A stretch of DNA of 64,000 nt from JADHLK01 sp038131695 (GCA_038131695.1 JAYPQA010000014.1:62001-126000), one strand, 5' to 3'. Shown: positions 1 to 9,010, numbered from the stretch's first letter. Translations and numbers: made by a program. Notes: generated by a model not told the origin, from the sequence alone.

Positions 1-380
1 GCCTGTTTGGTGTCTATGCCGGCACCGCCCCGCAGCAGATGGATGAATTGCTGGAGGTGGCCGCCGCCAGCCTGGCAGAGCTGACGGCCGCGGTGGGGTC
101 AGATGAGCTGGCCCGCGCCAAGGCGCAGCTGAAGGCGGCGGTGCTGATGGGGCGGGATTCGGTTGCGGGCATGACCGATTCGCTGGCCCGCCAGATTTTG
201 CTGTTTGGCGGCCCGCAATCGGCTGAGGAATTGATCAGCCAGATAGAGGCGGTCAGCGCAGCCGATATTTCGGCGATGGCCCGCCGCTTGCTGTCCGGGC
301 CGGGTCCGGCGCTGTCAGTTGTCGGGCCAAAACACAGTCTGATGGGCAATGATCAGCTGGCCCGCCTGCTGGCGGCCTAG
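1..380 (+). CDS. Peptidase M16 family protein, C-terminal fragment
   Basis: This is the 3' end of a gene that begins before the window; the frame is open from base 3 to the TAG at 378-380. The fragment starts with LFGVYAGT, a segment typical of zinc peptidases of the M16 (pitrilysin / mitochondrial processing peptidase-like) family, followed by a helical part (residues about 13-60) and the usual ending in which a helix precedes VVGP. The HxxEH zinc site would lie upstream, so activity cannot be judged. Its stop codon overlaps that of the convergent yqgE gene by 2 bases. The family call rests on a short region and is moderately sure. Confidence 0.7.
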   Translation, partial: LFGVYAGTAPQQMDELLEVAAASLAELTAAVGSDELARAKAQLKAAVLMGRDSVAGMTDSLARQILLFGGPQSAEELISQIEAVSAADISAMARRLLSGPGPALSVVGPKHSLMGNDQLARLLAA

Positions 381-958
381 GCCTGACCGGATACCGGCGA
401 CAGGCGGCTGGCATCAATACCGGCCCTGGCATAGCTGTCCGGCCAGATACGGCCCGCTTCCCCGGCAAAGACCAGGCTGGCCTCAGCCCCGGTATGAAAC
501 CACATATTCTGGCGGATTTCCTCTTCCAGCTGGCCTGCTGCCCAGCCAGCATGACCCAGCATGATTCGCCAGTCCGCCGGGCCCAGCCCGCGCACAATCT
601 CGGTAATCATATTGCGGTGCAGGCTCATGAAAATATCTTCTGTAACCGCCACAGAACCGGGCATGATCTGATCCGGCCCATGCAGCACATGGCCGCGGCG
701 CGGCTCAACCGGCCCGCCATTCAGCACCGCCGCCCCGCCATCAAAGCGGGGGGTTTCCATTTTCAGATTTTCGGCCAGCCCGGCCAGTGTCAGCTCTTCC
801 ATCGGCTTGTTGACAATCAGCCCCATCGCCCCGCTGCTGTCATGCTGGCACATCAGAATCACCGATTTCTGAAAGCGGGTATCATCCATCTGCGGGGTGG
901 CAATCAGCAGCTGGCCTGTCAGATTTGATAAAATGGGCGGATCATGAAATTGGGTCAT
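377..958 (-). CDS. YqgE/AlgH family protein (UPF0301)
   Basis: The protein has 193 residues, the usual size for the family. It carries the family's N-terminal pattern LTGQLLIATPQM, then F-KSVILMC-H, then GAMGLIVNKP. The start at 958 (MTQFHDPP) gives the normal N-terminus; an upstream in-frame start at 994 would add 12 atypical residues. The biochemical role is not established for most members. It is convergent with the M16 peptidase gene and divergent from the DsbD-type gene, with about 86 bp between the two starts. Confidence 0.88.
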   Translation of the reverse strand: MTQFHDPPILSNLTGQLLIATPQMDDTRFQKSVILMCQHDSSGAMGLIVNKPMEELTLAGLAENLKMETPRFDGGAAVLNGGPVEPRRGHVLHGPDQIMPGSVAVTEDIFMSLHRNMITEIVRGLGPADWRIMLGHAGWAAGQLEEEIRQNMWFHTGAEASLVFAGEAGRIWPDSYARAGIDASRLSPVSGQA

Positions 959-1044
959 GCCTGCAAGTCTAGCCCGCTTAACATTCAGCGGCAAATGCTT
1001 TGATGTCTCTTTGCAAACACACGCCGTTCCAGTATGAAACAGGC

Positions 1045-3021
1045 ATGGTTGTTTTCATCTCCTTCCGGAAATTGTGGCTGGCCGCTTTGCTGTTGCTGGC
1101 CAGCCTTGCCCAGCTGCCCGCCTCACAGGCTGCTGAGGGGCCGTGGCTGCGCACTGATTTTGCCCAGATAAGGCTGGTGGCGGCGACGCAGGCACCGGGC
1201 GATCTGGACAGGATTCCGGCAGCGCTGGAGTTTTTGCTGCAACCTGGCTGGAAGGTCTATTGGCGCAGCCCAGGGGATGCCGGTTTGCCGCCACGCCTCT
1301 ATCATAGAAGGGCTGGCGGGCAGGGCAGCGCTGAGGGCCCACCGGTTGCGCTGGATTTTCCGGTGCCGGAGCGGTTCTCCCTGTTTGGTCTGGACAGTTA
1401 TGGCTATGCCACAGAAGTCCTGTTGCCCTTGCAGCTGGTCCATGAAAAAGGCGCGCCGGGCAGCTGGGAATTCTGGCTGGATGCGCTGATTTGTTCTGAT
1501 ATTTGTGTGCCGGTTGCCGGGCCGCTCAGCCTTGATCTGCCAGACGGGCCGCTGCGCCCTTCAGCGCACGCCCAGCGCATTGCCTATGCCGCCTCCCGGG
1601 TGCCGGGGCCGGGCAGCGGGCCGGATTTGCAGCTTCTCTCAGCCCAGCTGTCGGTGCCGGACAGGACGCTTCGCATCTCCTATCAGAGCCGCTCTGGCCA
1701 GCTGGATGAGGTGTTTGTTGAGAGCCCGCTGGAAGGTTACAGCTTTGCCGCCCCCCAGCCAATGCCGGCCGCGTCCGCGCCGCAGAGTCTGATCCAGCTG
1801 GATGGGGCCGACCCGGCGGCGCTTTTGGGCCAGCAGCTGCGCTTTACCCTGATTGACGGGCCGCAAATGGCAGAATTTGAGGTGGTTGTCAGCGCGGCAG
1901 GCCAGAGGCCGGGTTTGCGTGGCGGCTGGCAGGGCCTGGTCTTGATGCTGGGAATCGCTTTTCTGGGCGGGCTGATTTTGAATATCATGCCGTGCGTGCT
2001 GCCTGTCCTGTCCTTGAAAACAGCTTCTGTCCTGTCGATGGGCGGGGCGCGCCCGGCGCTGGTCAGGCAGCGCTTTCTGGCCAGCGCGGCCGGTATCCTC
2101 ACCAGCTTTGCGCTGCTGGCAGGCGGGCTGGTGCTGCTGCGCGGGCTGGGCGTGCAAATCGGCTGGGGGATTCAGTTTCAACAGCCGGTTTTTCTGGCTT
2201 TCATGGCGGGTCTGGTCAGCCTGTTTGCCGCCAACCTGTTCGGGCTGGTGCATTTTGCCATCCCGCAATTTGCCGTGCGCCTGTCCGGGCCAGCAGCTGA
2301 AAAAAAATCTGCCACTAATTTTTCAGCGGGCAATTTTTTAGCCAGAGATTTTCTGGTGGGTGATTTTCTGGCCGGAATGCTGGCGACCTTGCTGGCCACC
2401 CCCTGTTCGGCGCCTTTTGTCGGCACGGCTGCCGGGTTTGCGCTGGCTGCCCCGGCCCCGCAGCTGCTGGCGGTGATGCTGGCGATGGGGGTCGGGCTGG
2501 CTGCGCCCTGGCTGGTTTTTGTGCTGTTCCCACAGCTGGCCTTGCGGCTGCCGCGGCCCGGCCCGTGGATGGTGCGGGTGAAGCAGCTGCTGGGTCTGGG
2601 GCTGGCGGGCACAGCGCTCTGGCTGGTCTGGCTGCTGGCCGGGGCCACCGGCTGGCTGGATCGCCAGGCGGGCCCGCAAGCCGGCTGGGCCGCTTTTGAC
2701 CGTGCTGCCATCACCCGCCATCTGGCGGCAGGCCAGCCGGTTTTTGTGGATGTCACCGCTGATTGGTGTATCACCTGTCAGGCCAATAAAAGGCTGGTGC
2801 TGGATAAGGCCGAGGTGACCCGGGCCCTCGCCGCAAGCAAGGTTTTGCTGATGCGCGCCGACTGGACGATGCCGGATGCCGGGATTGCGGAGTTTCTGGC
2901 GGATTACGGGCGCTTTGGTATTCCGTTCAATATTCTTTACCGGCCCGGCGGGGCGGCCCCGGTCATTTTTTCCGAGCTTTTGACAAAGGCAGATATTCTG
3001 GCGGCCCTGAAGGGGCTTTGA
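1045..3021 (+). CDS. DsbD/ScsB-type thiol:disulfide interchange protein
   Basis: This is a membrane reductase that carries electrons from cytoplasmic thioredoxin to periplasmic thiol proteins. The start at 1045 gives a clear signal peptide (FRKLWLAALLLLA...ASQAAEG); an in-frame ATG at 1000 would add 15 residues. Order: a periplasmic DsbC_N-like domain (to about residue 290) with a CSDIC pair; a central membrane domain of about eight segments with Cys in NIMPCVLP and ATPCSAPF; a C-terminal thioredoxin domain with WCITC. About 26 residues before the second membrane Cys lies a low-complexity stretch (positions 2300-2380) of short repeated units (NF-AGNFLARDFL-GDFLAG). It could supply reductant to Sox or cytochrome biogenesis, since no soxV/ccdA is seen; that link is inference. 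Confidence 0.88.
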   Translation: MVVFISFRKLWLAALLLLASLAQLPASQAAEGPWLRTDFAQIRLVAATQAPGDLDRIPAALEFLLQPGWKVYWRSPGDAGLPPRLYHRRAGGQGSAEGPPVALDFPVPERFSLFGLDSYGYATEVLLPLQLVHEKGAPGSWEFWLDALICSDICVPVAGPLSLDLPDGPLRPSAHAQRIAYAASRVPGPGSGPDLQLLSAQLSVPDRTLRISYQSRSGQLDEVFVESPLEGYSFAAPQPMPAASAPQSLIQLDGADPAALLGQQLRFTLIDGPQMAEFEVVVSAAGQRPGLRGGWQGLVLMLGIAFLGGLILNIMPCVLPVLSLKTASVLSMGGARPALVRQRFLASAAGILTSFALLAGGLVLLRGLGVQIGWGIQFQQPVFLAFMAGLVSLFAANLFGLVHFAIPQFAVRLSGPAAEKKSATNFSAGNFLARDFLVGDFLAGMLATLLATPCSAPFVGTAAGFALAAPAPQLLAVMLAMGVGLAAPWLVFVLFPQLALRLPRPGPWMVRVKQLLGLGLAGTALWLVWLLAGATGWLDRQAGPQAGWAAFDRAAITRHLAAGQPVFVDVTADWCITCQANKRLVLDKAEVTRALAASKVLLMRADWTMPDAGIAEFLADYGRFGIPFNILYRPGGAAPVIFSELLTKADILAALKGL

Positions 3022-3046
3022 GCCAAAGGCGGGCGCGGCGGCCGGG

Positions 3047-3505
3047 CTAGCCTGCCTCGCTCAGGCTTTCTGCGGCCTTGCGGGCGGCCTCATCCACCCG
3101 CTCATTTTCCGGGTGGCCGGCATGGCCCTTGACCCATTGCCAGCTGACCTGATGGCGGGTGAGGGCGGCCTCCAGCGCCAGCCACAAATCCTGATTCTTG
3201 ACCGGCTTTTTGGCCGCAGTTTTCCAGCCATTTGCACGCCAGCCTGCCATCCATTGGGTAACCCCCTTCATCACATATTGGCTGTCCGTGACCAGCTGCA
3301 CCCGGGCAGGCCGTTTCAGCGCCTCCAGCCCGGCAATGGCGGCGGCCAGTTCCATCCGGTTATTGGTGGTGTCTGGTTCGGCCCCGGAAATCAGTTTCTC
3401 ATGCCCCTGCCAGACCAGCAGGGCCGCCCAGCCGCCTGCCCCCGGATTGCCTAGACAGGCCCCGTCGGTGAACAGATGCACAATATTCTCATCCGGCGTG
3501 CTCAC
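3047..3505 (-). CDS. rnhA: Ribonuclease HI
   Basis: It hydrolyses RNA in RNA-DNA hybrids. The 152 residues match the bacterial RNase HI length. The four catalytic acidic residues are visible: D in FTDGACLGNPG, E in NNRMELAA, D in VTDSQYV and D in NERVDEAA. The start is taken as the GTG at 3503-3505, which overlaps the thrB stop in a GTGA arrangement; a longer reading to 3619 would run inside thrB. It is the last gene of an ispH-thrB-rnhA operon with start/stop overlaps throughout, an order common in Alphaproteobacteria. Confidence 0.93.
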   Translation of the reverse strand: MSTPDENIVHLFTDGACLGNPGAGGWAALLVWQGHEKLISGAEPDTTNNRMELAAAIAGLEALKRPARVQLVTDSQYVMKGVTQWMAGWRANGWKTAAKKPVKNQDLWLALEAALTRHQVSWQWVKGHAGHPENERVDEAARKAAESLSEAG

Positions 3506-4467
3506 AGGCCAATCCCATAGGCTTGCGGGCCGCTGGCATGAGCGTGAAAGCGCAATTTGGCCCAGTAATCCATCGGGTTGAGAGGCTTGACCAGCGCCCC
3601 TTCCGGCGTGTTCAGCCAATCATAAAACCGGGTCAGGAAAAACCGCATCGCTGCCCCGGCGCATAAAACCGGCAGCGCGTCTGTTTCTTCATCTGACAAT
3701 TTGCGCACCGCCTCATAGCCAGCCAGCAGTGCCCGCGATTTGGTGATGTTGAAACTGCCATCCGGCTCAAAACACCAGCTGTTCAGGCAAATCGCCAGAT
3801 CAAGGGCCAGAATATCCTGGCAGGCAAAGTAAAAATCAATCAGCCCGGTCAGCTGGTCCCCGACAAACAACACATTATTGGGAAATAAATCAGCATGGAT
3901 AATCCCGCTGGGCAGGCCGCCCGGCCATCTGGCCAAAATATCATCCAGCTTTTCAGCTGCTGCGGCCCGCAATCCGCCCGGCAAATCCGCCGGGTCCCGG
4001 TCGATTGAGGCCAGCAGCCCCGGCCAGCTATCCGGCCCCAGCGCATTCGGCCGGGTCAGGGAAAAATCACCGGCTGCCTCATGCAGCTGCGCCAGGGCCG
4101 CGCCCAAAGCCTGGCATTTGGCCGCTCCCGGATAGGCGGCTGAGGTGCCGTTCAAAAAGGATACAAGCGCGGCGGGGCGGCCTGCACAGCGGCCCAGAAC
4201 CTGGCCCTGGCTGTCGGCAATGGGCGAGGGACAGGACAGCCCGGCCGCACCCAGATGCCCCATCAGCCCCAGAAAAAACGGCAGATCATCCTCATTCACC
4301 CGCTTTTCATAAAGGGTGAGAATATAGTTGGCGCGCTCGGTGCGGAGCAGAAAATTGGAATTTTCCACCCCTTCGGCAATGCCCTGAAAGCTCAGCAGCT
4401 GGCCCAGATCATACCGCCCCAGAAAATCGGCCAGCTCGCCATCTTCTATCTGTGTATAGACGGCCAT
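3502..4467 (-). CDS. thrB: Homoserine kinase, APH-fold type
   Basis: It phosphorylates homoserine in threonine synthesis. The protein (about 321 residues) belongs to the aminoglycoside-phosphotransferase-like ThrB type of Alphaproteobacteria, not the GHMP type. Visible features are the N-terminal MAVYTQ---ELADFL, the nucleotide-binding GVENSNFLL, the catalytic loop IIHADLFPNNVLF and the metal-binding LIDFYFACQD. The start ATG (4465-4467) overlaps the ispH stop as TGATG; a TTG directly before it is ignored. Translational coupling within the operon is likely. Confidence 0.93.
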   Translation of the reverse strand: MAVYTQIEDGELADFLGRYDLGQLLSFQGIAEGVENSNFLLRTERANYILTLYEKRVNEDDLPFFLGLMGHLGAAGLSCPSPIADSQGQVLGRCAGRPAALVSFLNGTSAAYPGAAKCQALGAALAQLHEAAGDFSLTRPNALGPDSWPGLLASIDRDPADLPGGLRAAAAEKLDDILARWPGGLPSGIIHADLFPNNVLFVGDQLTGLIDFYFACQDILALDLAICLNSWCFEPDGSFNITKSRALLAGYEAVRKLSDEETDALPVLCAGAAMRFFLTRFYDWLNTPEGALVKPLNPMDYWAKLRFHAHASGPQAYGIGL

Positions 4468-5420
4468 CAAACCGCCTCATCCCGCAGGATTGCGGGCAAT
4501 TTGAAATGCAGTGTCTCAGCCGGGCCATTCTGGTGGCTGATCTCCAGATCATAGCGTTCTGACAGGGCGGCGATAACCTCCTCAACCAATATCTCCGGGG
4601 CTGAGGCTCCGGCGGACAGCCCGATAGTGCCGGCCTCATCCAGCCGGTCAAAATCCAGCTCTGTTGCCTGTGGTATCAAGACCGCCTCAGCTGCCCCGGC
4701 GCGCAGGGCCACCTCTGCCAGCCGTCTGGAATTGGACGAATTGGCCGCCCCGATAATGATCATGTAATCGCTGGTCGGGGCCAGCTGGGCGACTGCCTGC
4801 TGGCGATTGGTGGTGGCATAGCAGATATCCTCGCTTGGCGGGCCGGAAATATTGGGAAAGCGATGCTGCAGGATGGTAATGATTTCAGCCGTATCCTCAA
4901 CGGACAAGGTGGTTTGGGTGGCAAAGGCCAGCCCGTCCTCTTGCGGCGGTGTAATCTGGCGGGCCTGTTCAGCTGTTTCAACCAGCGTGATACTGCCCGG
5001 CGGAACCTGGCCCATCGTGCCGGTCACTTCCGGATGCCCGGCATGGCCAATCAGCAGGATATGGCGGCCCTTGCGGTGGTGACGGCTGGTCTCGGTATGC
5101 ACCTTGGTCACCAGCGGACAGGTGGCATCTATGGCAATCATCTTGCGCGATTTGGCAGTGTCATGAACGCTGCGCGCAACCCCGTGGGCGGAAAAAATCA
5201 CCGGCGCGCCGTCCGGCACCTCATCCAGCTCCTTGACAAAGACGGCCCCGGCCGCAGCCAGGGAGTCCACCACCCGCCTGTTATGCACAATCTCATGCCG
5301 GACATAGACAGGCGGGCCGAATTTCAGCAGCGCCTGTTCAACAATCTTGACAGCCCGGTCAACGCCTGCACAAAATCCGCGGGGCGCGGCCAGAATTAAT
5401 CTCTTTTTTGACTTGTTCAT
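4467..5420 (-). CDS. ispH: 4-hydroxy-3-methylbut-2-enyl diphosphate reductase
   Basis: This is the last enzyme of the MEP isoprenoid pathway, a [4Fe-4S] protein making IPP and DMAPP. It has 317 residues, normal length. The three cluster cysteines are seen in PRGFCAGVDRA, DATCPLVTKVH and DICYATTNRQ, and the active-site Glu region in HAGHPEVTGTMGQ. It is the first gene of the ispH-thrB-rnhA operon. The 150 bp upstream is shared with the divergent lipoprotein gene and contains imperfect copies of a GGCCA-ACTTT-like unit (about 5458-5510). Confidence 0.96.
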   Translation of the reverse strand: MNKSKKRLILAAPRGFCAGVDRAVKIVEQALLKFGPPVYVRHEIVHNRRVVDSLAAAGAVFVKELDEVPDGAPVIFSAHGVARSVHDTAKSRKMIAIDATCPLVTKVHTETSRHHRKGRHILLIGHAGHPEVTGTMGQVPPGSITLVETAEQARQITPPQEDGLAFATQTTLSVEDTAEIITILQHRFPNISGPPSEDICYATTNRQQAVAQLAPTSDYMIIIGAANSSNSRRLAEVALRAGAAEAVLIPQATELDFDRLDEAGTIGLSAGASAPEILVEEVIAALSERYDLEISHQNGPAETLHFKLPAILRDEAV

Positions 5421-5573
5421 AGGCTTCTAATTGCGCGATAACAGAACAAAGGTCAACCTTGGGGCCAAACTTTGGGCCAGACTTTGCGCCAGTCTTGTGG
5501 CCAGTCTTTGAGATGATCTTTTCTGGCCCGGCCGGGCCGGTGTGACAGAGCTTTTTGCAGGAGAGCAACCCGG

Positions 5574-6071
5574 ATGCAACGCGTTATGACAGACCTTCTT
5601 TGTGCCAGGCCAGCTGCCGCCCGGATTTTGGGCGTGATTCTAGCTGGCTGCCTGTTGCAGGGCTGTGCCCAGCTGCGCCCCAGCCTGATCGACTGCAAGG
5701 ACCGGATTACCGCGGCAGCGGACGGGGCGCGGGTGAATATCCGCACGGTTGAACAGGATCAGCCGGTAGAGGCCCGCCTCAATGGGGTTGATGCACAATG
5801 CTATGACCGCGGCGGGGAAACGGTGATGCAGGTCAAGATAGGCTTGAAGGTCACCCGCGATCTGGCCCTGAATTCTGAGGTTATTTTTCTTGAAGTGCCG
5901 GTTATTTCTGCTGTGCTGGATGGGGCGGATCAGCCGGTCAGCCAGCGCTCGGAAAGTTTCCGCATGGCCTTTCCAGCTTCCAAAGGGGTGCTGTATCCGG
6001 TGGTGGAAACACAAATGCGCCTGCCGCTGGAGGGGCGGGCGGTCATTTCGCTCAGCCCGCAACGGCTCTGA
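5574..6071 (+). CDS. Predicted lipoprotein of unknown function
   Basis: The start at 5574 is supported by AGGAG at 5559-5563. The 165-residue product has an N-terminal hydrophobic segment ending in a lipobox LLQGC (Cys at about residue 31), so it is probably anchored to a membrane facing the periplasm. The mature part (about 134 residues) is mostly beta-prone and has one further Cys pair (IDCKD, DAQCYD). No named family was recognised. It is convergent with the ATP synthase F0 operon. Confidence 0.75.
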   Translation: MQRVMTDLLCARPAAARILGVILAGCLLQGCAQLRPSLIDCKDRITAAADGARVNIRTVEQDQPVEARLNGVDAQCYDRGGETVMQVKIGLKVTRDLALNSEVIFLEVPVISAVLDGADQPVSQRSESFRMAFPASKGVLYPVVETQMRLPLEGRAVISLSPQRL

Positions 6072-6089
6072 TCAGCGCGCCCGGAATAC

Positions 6090-6124
6090 AACCCGGCAAA
6101 TAACCCGGCAAATAACCCGGCAAT
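6090..6124. repeat. 12-bp tandem repeat, three copies
   Basis: Three head-to-tail copies of AACCCGGCAAAT lie between the convergent lipoprotein gene and atpF, the last copy one base short. It is one of several 12-15-bp tandem duplications in this window placed at gene ends. Confidence 0.9.
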
Positions 6125-6161
6125 CAATCTGGTAAAAAATCCGGCCTGGCAAAAAATCCGG

Positions 6162-6639
6162 CTAGGGACGGGCTGAGATTTGAGCCAGCGCGTCATCCAC
6201 CAGCTTCAGCGACGCCTTTGCATCCAGCTGTTCCGCAATAATAGTGGCGGCGGCCTCACTGGCCAGCACCGCTGCACGGTTCCGCAGCTCAGCCAGCAGC
6301 GCTTCCTCGGCCGCCTTTATCTTGGCATTGGCCTGAGCTTCCCGGCGGGCGACAGAGTCTTTTGCCCGCTCTTCTGCGGCCTGACGGATGCGTTCAGCAG
6401 CCGCTTCGGCATTGGCGATAATATTTTTCGCTTCCTTTGAGGCATCGCGCTGCAATTTCTGATATTTCGCCAGCTCGGCAGCGGCATCCTCACGCAGGGT
6501 TTTTGGCTTCCTCCAGCTGGGTGCGAATCGCTGCTGAGCGCTGATCCAGCATATCGGCCACGGCGCTGGCGATCTTTTTATAGGCCAGCGCAACAAAAAT
6601 CACGAAGCCAATGGCGACAAAGGCGGATTCATCAAGCAT
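6162..6639 (-). CDS. atpF: ATP synthase F0 subunit b (frameshifted)
   Basis: This is one of the two peripheral-stalk subunits. The ATG at 6637-6639 overlaps the atpF' stop (TGATG). Translation gives a membrane segment (FVAIGFVIFVALAY) and MLDQRSAAIRTQLEEAK, then stops early because of one extra base in a run of five T at 6500-6504 (A on the coding strand). Removing it restores KTLREDAAAEL and a long A/E/K-rich helix to the end, about 158 residues, normal for subunit b. An intact gene is expected because the enzyme is normally essential, so the shift is most likely a sequence error. Confidence 0.88.
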
Positions 6640-7256
6640 CAGCTGGCCTCCTCTTGCTGGATAGTCTTGGCCGCCTGCTTGACCTGTTTGGTCACCAGCG
6701 TTTTGGCAGGCTTGATGCCAGCCAGCTGTTCGACCGCCTGGCTGGCCGCCTCAGCCGCGACCGCATCCAGCCCGGCCATTGTCTCTTCACGCAGCTTGGC
6801 CAGCTTGTCTTCAGCTGTCTTGACCTTGCGGGCCAGCTTTTTGGCCAGCTCAGCCTCGGCCTTGGCGGCTGTTTTGCTGGCCTCTGCCATTGCCTGGCTG
6901 GCCTGGGCAGAGGCTTCGGCCCGTGCCTTTTCCAGATCCGCCTGATACTCTGCCTCAGTCTGGCGTGCGGCTTGCTCAGCCTCGCGGGCCTTGGCGATAT
7001 CCTCATTGATACGTCTGGACCGCTCTTCCAGAACCAGACCGATGCGCGGCGTTACCAGACGCGAGAAAAGCAGATAGGCCAGCACAAAGCTGACCACCAG
7101 CCAGAAAATCTGGGTTGGCCAGGTGCTGATATCCAGCTGCGGCAGGCCGCCGCTGCTCTCACCCCCGCCAGCAGCCTGGACAGGCCTGGCAGCGGTCACA
7201 AGCAGCCCGAAAAACAGGGCATTTATCCGCTGGTTTCTTTTGGCAGAAAGGCTCAT
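6639..7256 (-). CDS. atpF': ATP synthase F0 subunit b'
   Basis: This is the second stalk subunit, found as a b/b' pair in phototrophs and many Alphaproteobacteria. The start at 7256 (MSLSAKRN) follows AGGAG. The product has an unusually long N-terminus with a signal-like segment and a Gly/Ser patch, then a membrane segment (IFWLVVSFVLAYLLF) and VTPRIGLVLEERSRRI, then a long A/E/K/Q coiled coil. Its length (about 205 residues) exceeds the usual b' size because of Ala/Lys-rich extensions. It overlaps atpF at the stop codon. Confidence 0.9.
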   Translation of the reverse strand: MSLSAKRNQRINALFFGLLVTAARPVQAAGGGESSGGLPQLDISTWPTQIFWLVVSFVLAYLLFSRLVTPRIGLVLEERSRRINEDIAKAREAEQAARQTEAEYQADLEKARAEASAQASQAMAEASKTAAKAEAELAKKLARKVKTAEDKLAKLREETMAGLDAVAAEAASQAVEQLAGIKPAKTLVTKQVKQAAKTIQQEEAS

Positions 7257-7401
7257 GCTCTTGAATGCTCCTGATAGGCGGGAGGTTAAGGGGCAGTCAC
7301 CGCCAGTGGCTGCCCGTTTGCCTGCCCCGCTCCCCCCCCCGGACCTGATCAAGCGGCTGATCTGAAAGGGGGGTTTGGCTGTTGGCTGTTATTCCGGTTG
7401 C

Positions 7402-7629
7402 TCAGAATACGAACAGCAGCAGCAGAGCAACAACCAGCGCGAACAGCGCGATGGCCTCGGTCAGGGCAAAGCCCAGAATACCGATACCGAACACCTCACC
7501 GCGGGCGGCCGGGTTACGGGCGATTGAATTAATCAGGGCGGCAAAGATATTCCCAATACCCACACCCACACCGGCCAGTGCGATCACCGCGATACCGGCA
7601 CCAATCAGTTTTGCAGCTTCAGCTTCCAT
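7402..7629 (-). CDS. atpE: ATP synthase F0 subunit c
   Basis: This is the rotor ring proteolipid. The 75-residue hairpin has a first helix GAGIAVIALAGVGVGIG, the polar loop ARNPAARGE, and a second helix with the ion-carrying Glu in FALTEAIALFAL. The Na+-coordinating Gln and Ser/Thr of sodium-type rings are not seen, so proton coupling is expected. It is separated from atpF' by about 145 bp and from atpB by about 80 bp. Confidence 0.96.
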   Translation of the reverse strand: MEAEAAKLIGAGIAVIALAGVGVGIGNIFAALINSIARNPAARGEVFGIGILGFALTEAIALFALVVALLLLFVF

Positions 7630-7711
7630 GTTCTTTTTCCCTAGTTTGAACAGTTGAGTTTCAACAGTTGAATTTTGCCCCGCTCAGGACCCTTGTTTTG
7701 CGCCAAAAATT

Positions 7712-8455
7712 CTAGTGGAGATGTAGCGCGTCATTCAAATACATACAAGTCAAAATCGTGAAGACATAGGCCTGCAGCGCAGCGACCAGCATTTCCAGCC
7801 CGGTCAGGCCAATAATCGCAGCCAGCGGCAGCACCGAGCCAACCGCGAAAATACCACCCGCCCCGGTCAGCATCACCGCCAGCCCGGCAAATACTTTCAG
7901 CATCGTATGTCCCGCCAGCATATTGGCAAACAAACGCACCGACAGGCTGACCGGACGCACAAAATAGGAAATCACCTCAATCACCACCAGAAACGGGATC
8001 AGCGCCTTGGGCGCACCCGACGGCACAAAGAATGAGAAGAAATGCAGCCCATGCTTAATCAGCCCGATCAGTGTCACGCCGATAAAAATCACCGCCGCCA
8101 GCACAAAGGTCACAACAATCTGTGAGGTGGTTGTGTAGCTGTAGGGGATAAGCCCCAGCATATTGGAAAACAGAATAAAAACAAACAGGGTGAAGACGAA
8201 CGGAAAATAGGGCCGCCCCTCGCTGCCGACATTGGCGCGCACCATATCTGCGACAAATTCATACATCATCTCAGCCGCGCCCTGCATCCGGCCCGGAACC
8301 AGCGCGGCCGGGCGCATCGCCAGCACCAGAAACAGCGTGCTGAGCAGCACCGCCAGCAGCATGAACAGGCTGGAATTGGTAAAGGAAATATCGAAGCCGA
8401 GCAGGTTCAGGGCAAACAGCGTCTTGATGGTGAATTGTTCAACCGGCGAATGCAT
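7712..8455 (-). CDS. atpB: ATP synthase F0 subunit a
   Basis: This is the membrane stator that forms the proton half-channels. It has 247 residues with five to six membrane segments. The conserved region with the essential Arg is visible (VSLSVRLFANMLAGH), and the last helix ends in EMLVAALQAYVFTIL. Its ATG overlaps the stop of atpI as TAATG, implying coupled translation. Confidence 0.96.
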   Translation of the reverse strand: MHSPVEQFTIKTLFALNLLGFDISFTNSSLFMLLAVLLSTLFLVLAMRPAALVPGRMQGAAEMMYEFVADMVRANVGSEGRPYFPFVFTLFVFILFSNMLGLIPYSYTTTSQIVVTFVLAAVIFIGVTLIGLIKHGLHFFSFFVPSGAPKALIPFLVVIEVISYFVRPVSLSVRLFANMLAGHTMLKVFAGLAVMLTGAGGIFAVGSVLPLAAIIGLTGLEMLVAALQAYVFTILTCMYLNDALHLH

Positions 8456-8835
8456 TACCTGCTCCCCTTCTCGTCCGGGCCTTTTTCATTGCCTTTTTCA
8501 TCCCGGTGCTCCTCAAAAAAACCAGCTTTCATATTGCGGCCGGTCACCAGCCGCCAGACATTCATCATGCCTGCGCCGGCCCCCAGAAAAAACAGCCCCA
8601 GCATAAAGCCGGGCGCGGTTCCCAGCCAGCGATCCAGCATCCAGCCCAAAAAGCCGCCGACGACCACGCCTGCGACCAGTTCCAGGGCTATCCGCCCGGC
8701 CAGCGCAATCCCGGCAGCCGGCATATGACCGGCGGGCGGCTTGCCCGGCTGACCCTTGGCTGACTGTTCGGCCTGTTTGATCCGCTCAGCCAGCGAGGCG
8801 GTGATGTCTGGCCGGTGGTTGGAATTTTCGCCCAA
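8455..8835 (-). CDS. atpI: ATP synthase protein I (AtpI/AtpZ-like)
   Basis: This is a small membrane protein thought to aid c-ring assembly or Mg2+ supply. The supported part is ITASLAERIKQAEQ followed by two membrane helices (ALELVAGVVVGGFLGWMLD and a second with GLFFLGAGAGM) and a charged tail. The open frame extends to 9009, but that part reads through a good promoter, so I place the start at the TTG at 8833-8835, preceded by an AGG. The start is the uncertain point; the family is fairly sure. Confidence 0.8.
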   Translation of the reverse strand: MGENSNHRPDITASLAERIKQAEQSAKGQPGKPPAGHMPAAGIALAGRIALELVAGVVVGGFLGWMLDRWLGTAPGFMLGLFFLGAGAGMMNVWRLVTGRNMKAGFFEEHRDEKGNEKGPDEKGSR

Positions 8836-8908
8836 AATCGCACCTGCCTGACTGGTTTTTATCCGCGTCTGCCAACCGGCACAAAACCAGGCTGGCAAAA
8901 TCGTGCAC

Positions 8909-8937
8909 AAGCTAGGCAGACAGGGGCAATTTGTCAA
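8909..8937 (-). promoter_or_regulatory. Sigma-70-like promoter of the F0 operon
   Basis: On the minus strand TTGACA (8932-8937) and TAGCTT (8909-8914) are separated by exactly 17 bp. Transcription would begin near 8902, about 65 nt before the proposed atpI start. It is the best -35 match in this gap and argues against a longer atpI. Confidence 0.65.
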
Positions 8938-9010
8938 GCAATATCCAGCCTTTCGGCGCCGTTCTGGCAGGCTGGTGTGACAGCCTGTCGCAATCCGCTG
9001 GACGGGCACA

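Noticed and set aside
5359..5746. Minus-strand open frames upstream of ispH
   Set aside because: They have low-complexity translations from an imperfect repeat, no ribosome site and overlap the lipoprotein gene start.
8836..9009. N-terminal extension of atpI
   Set aside because: Its translation has no family similarity and it covers a TTGACA-17-TAGCTT promoter.
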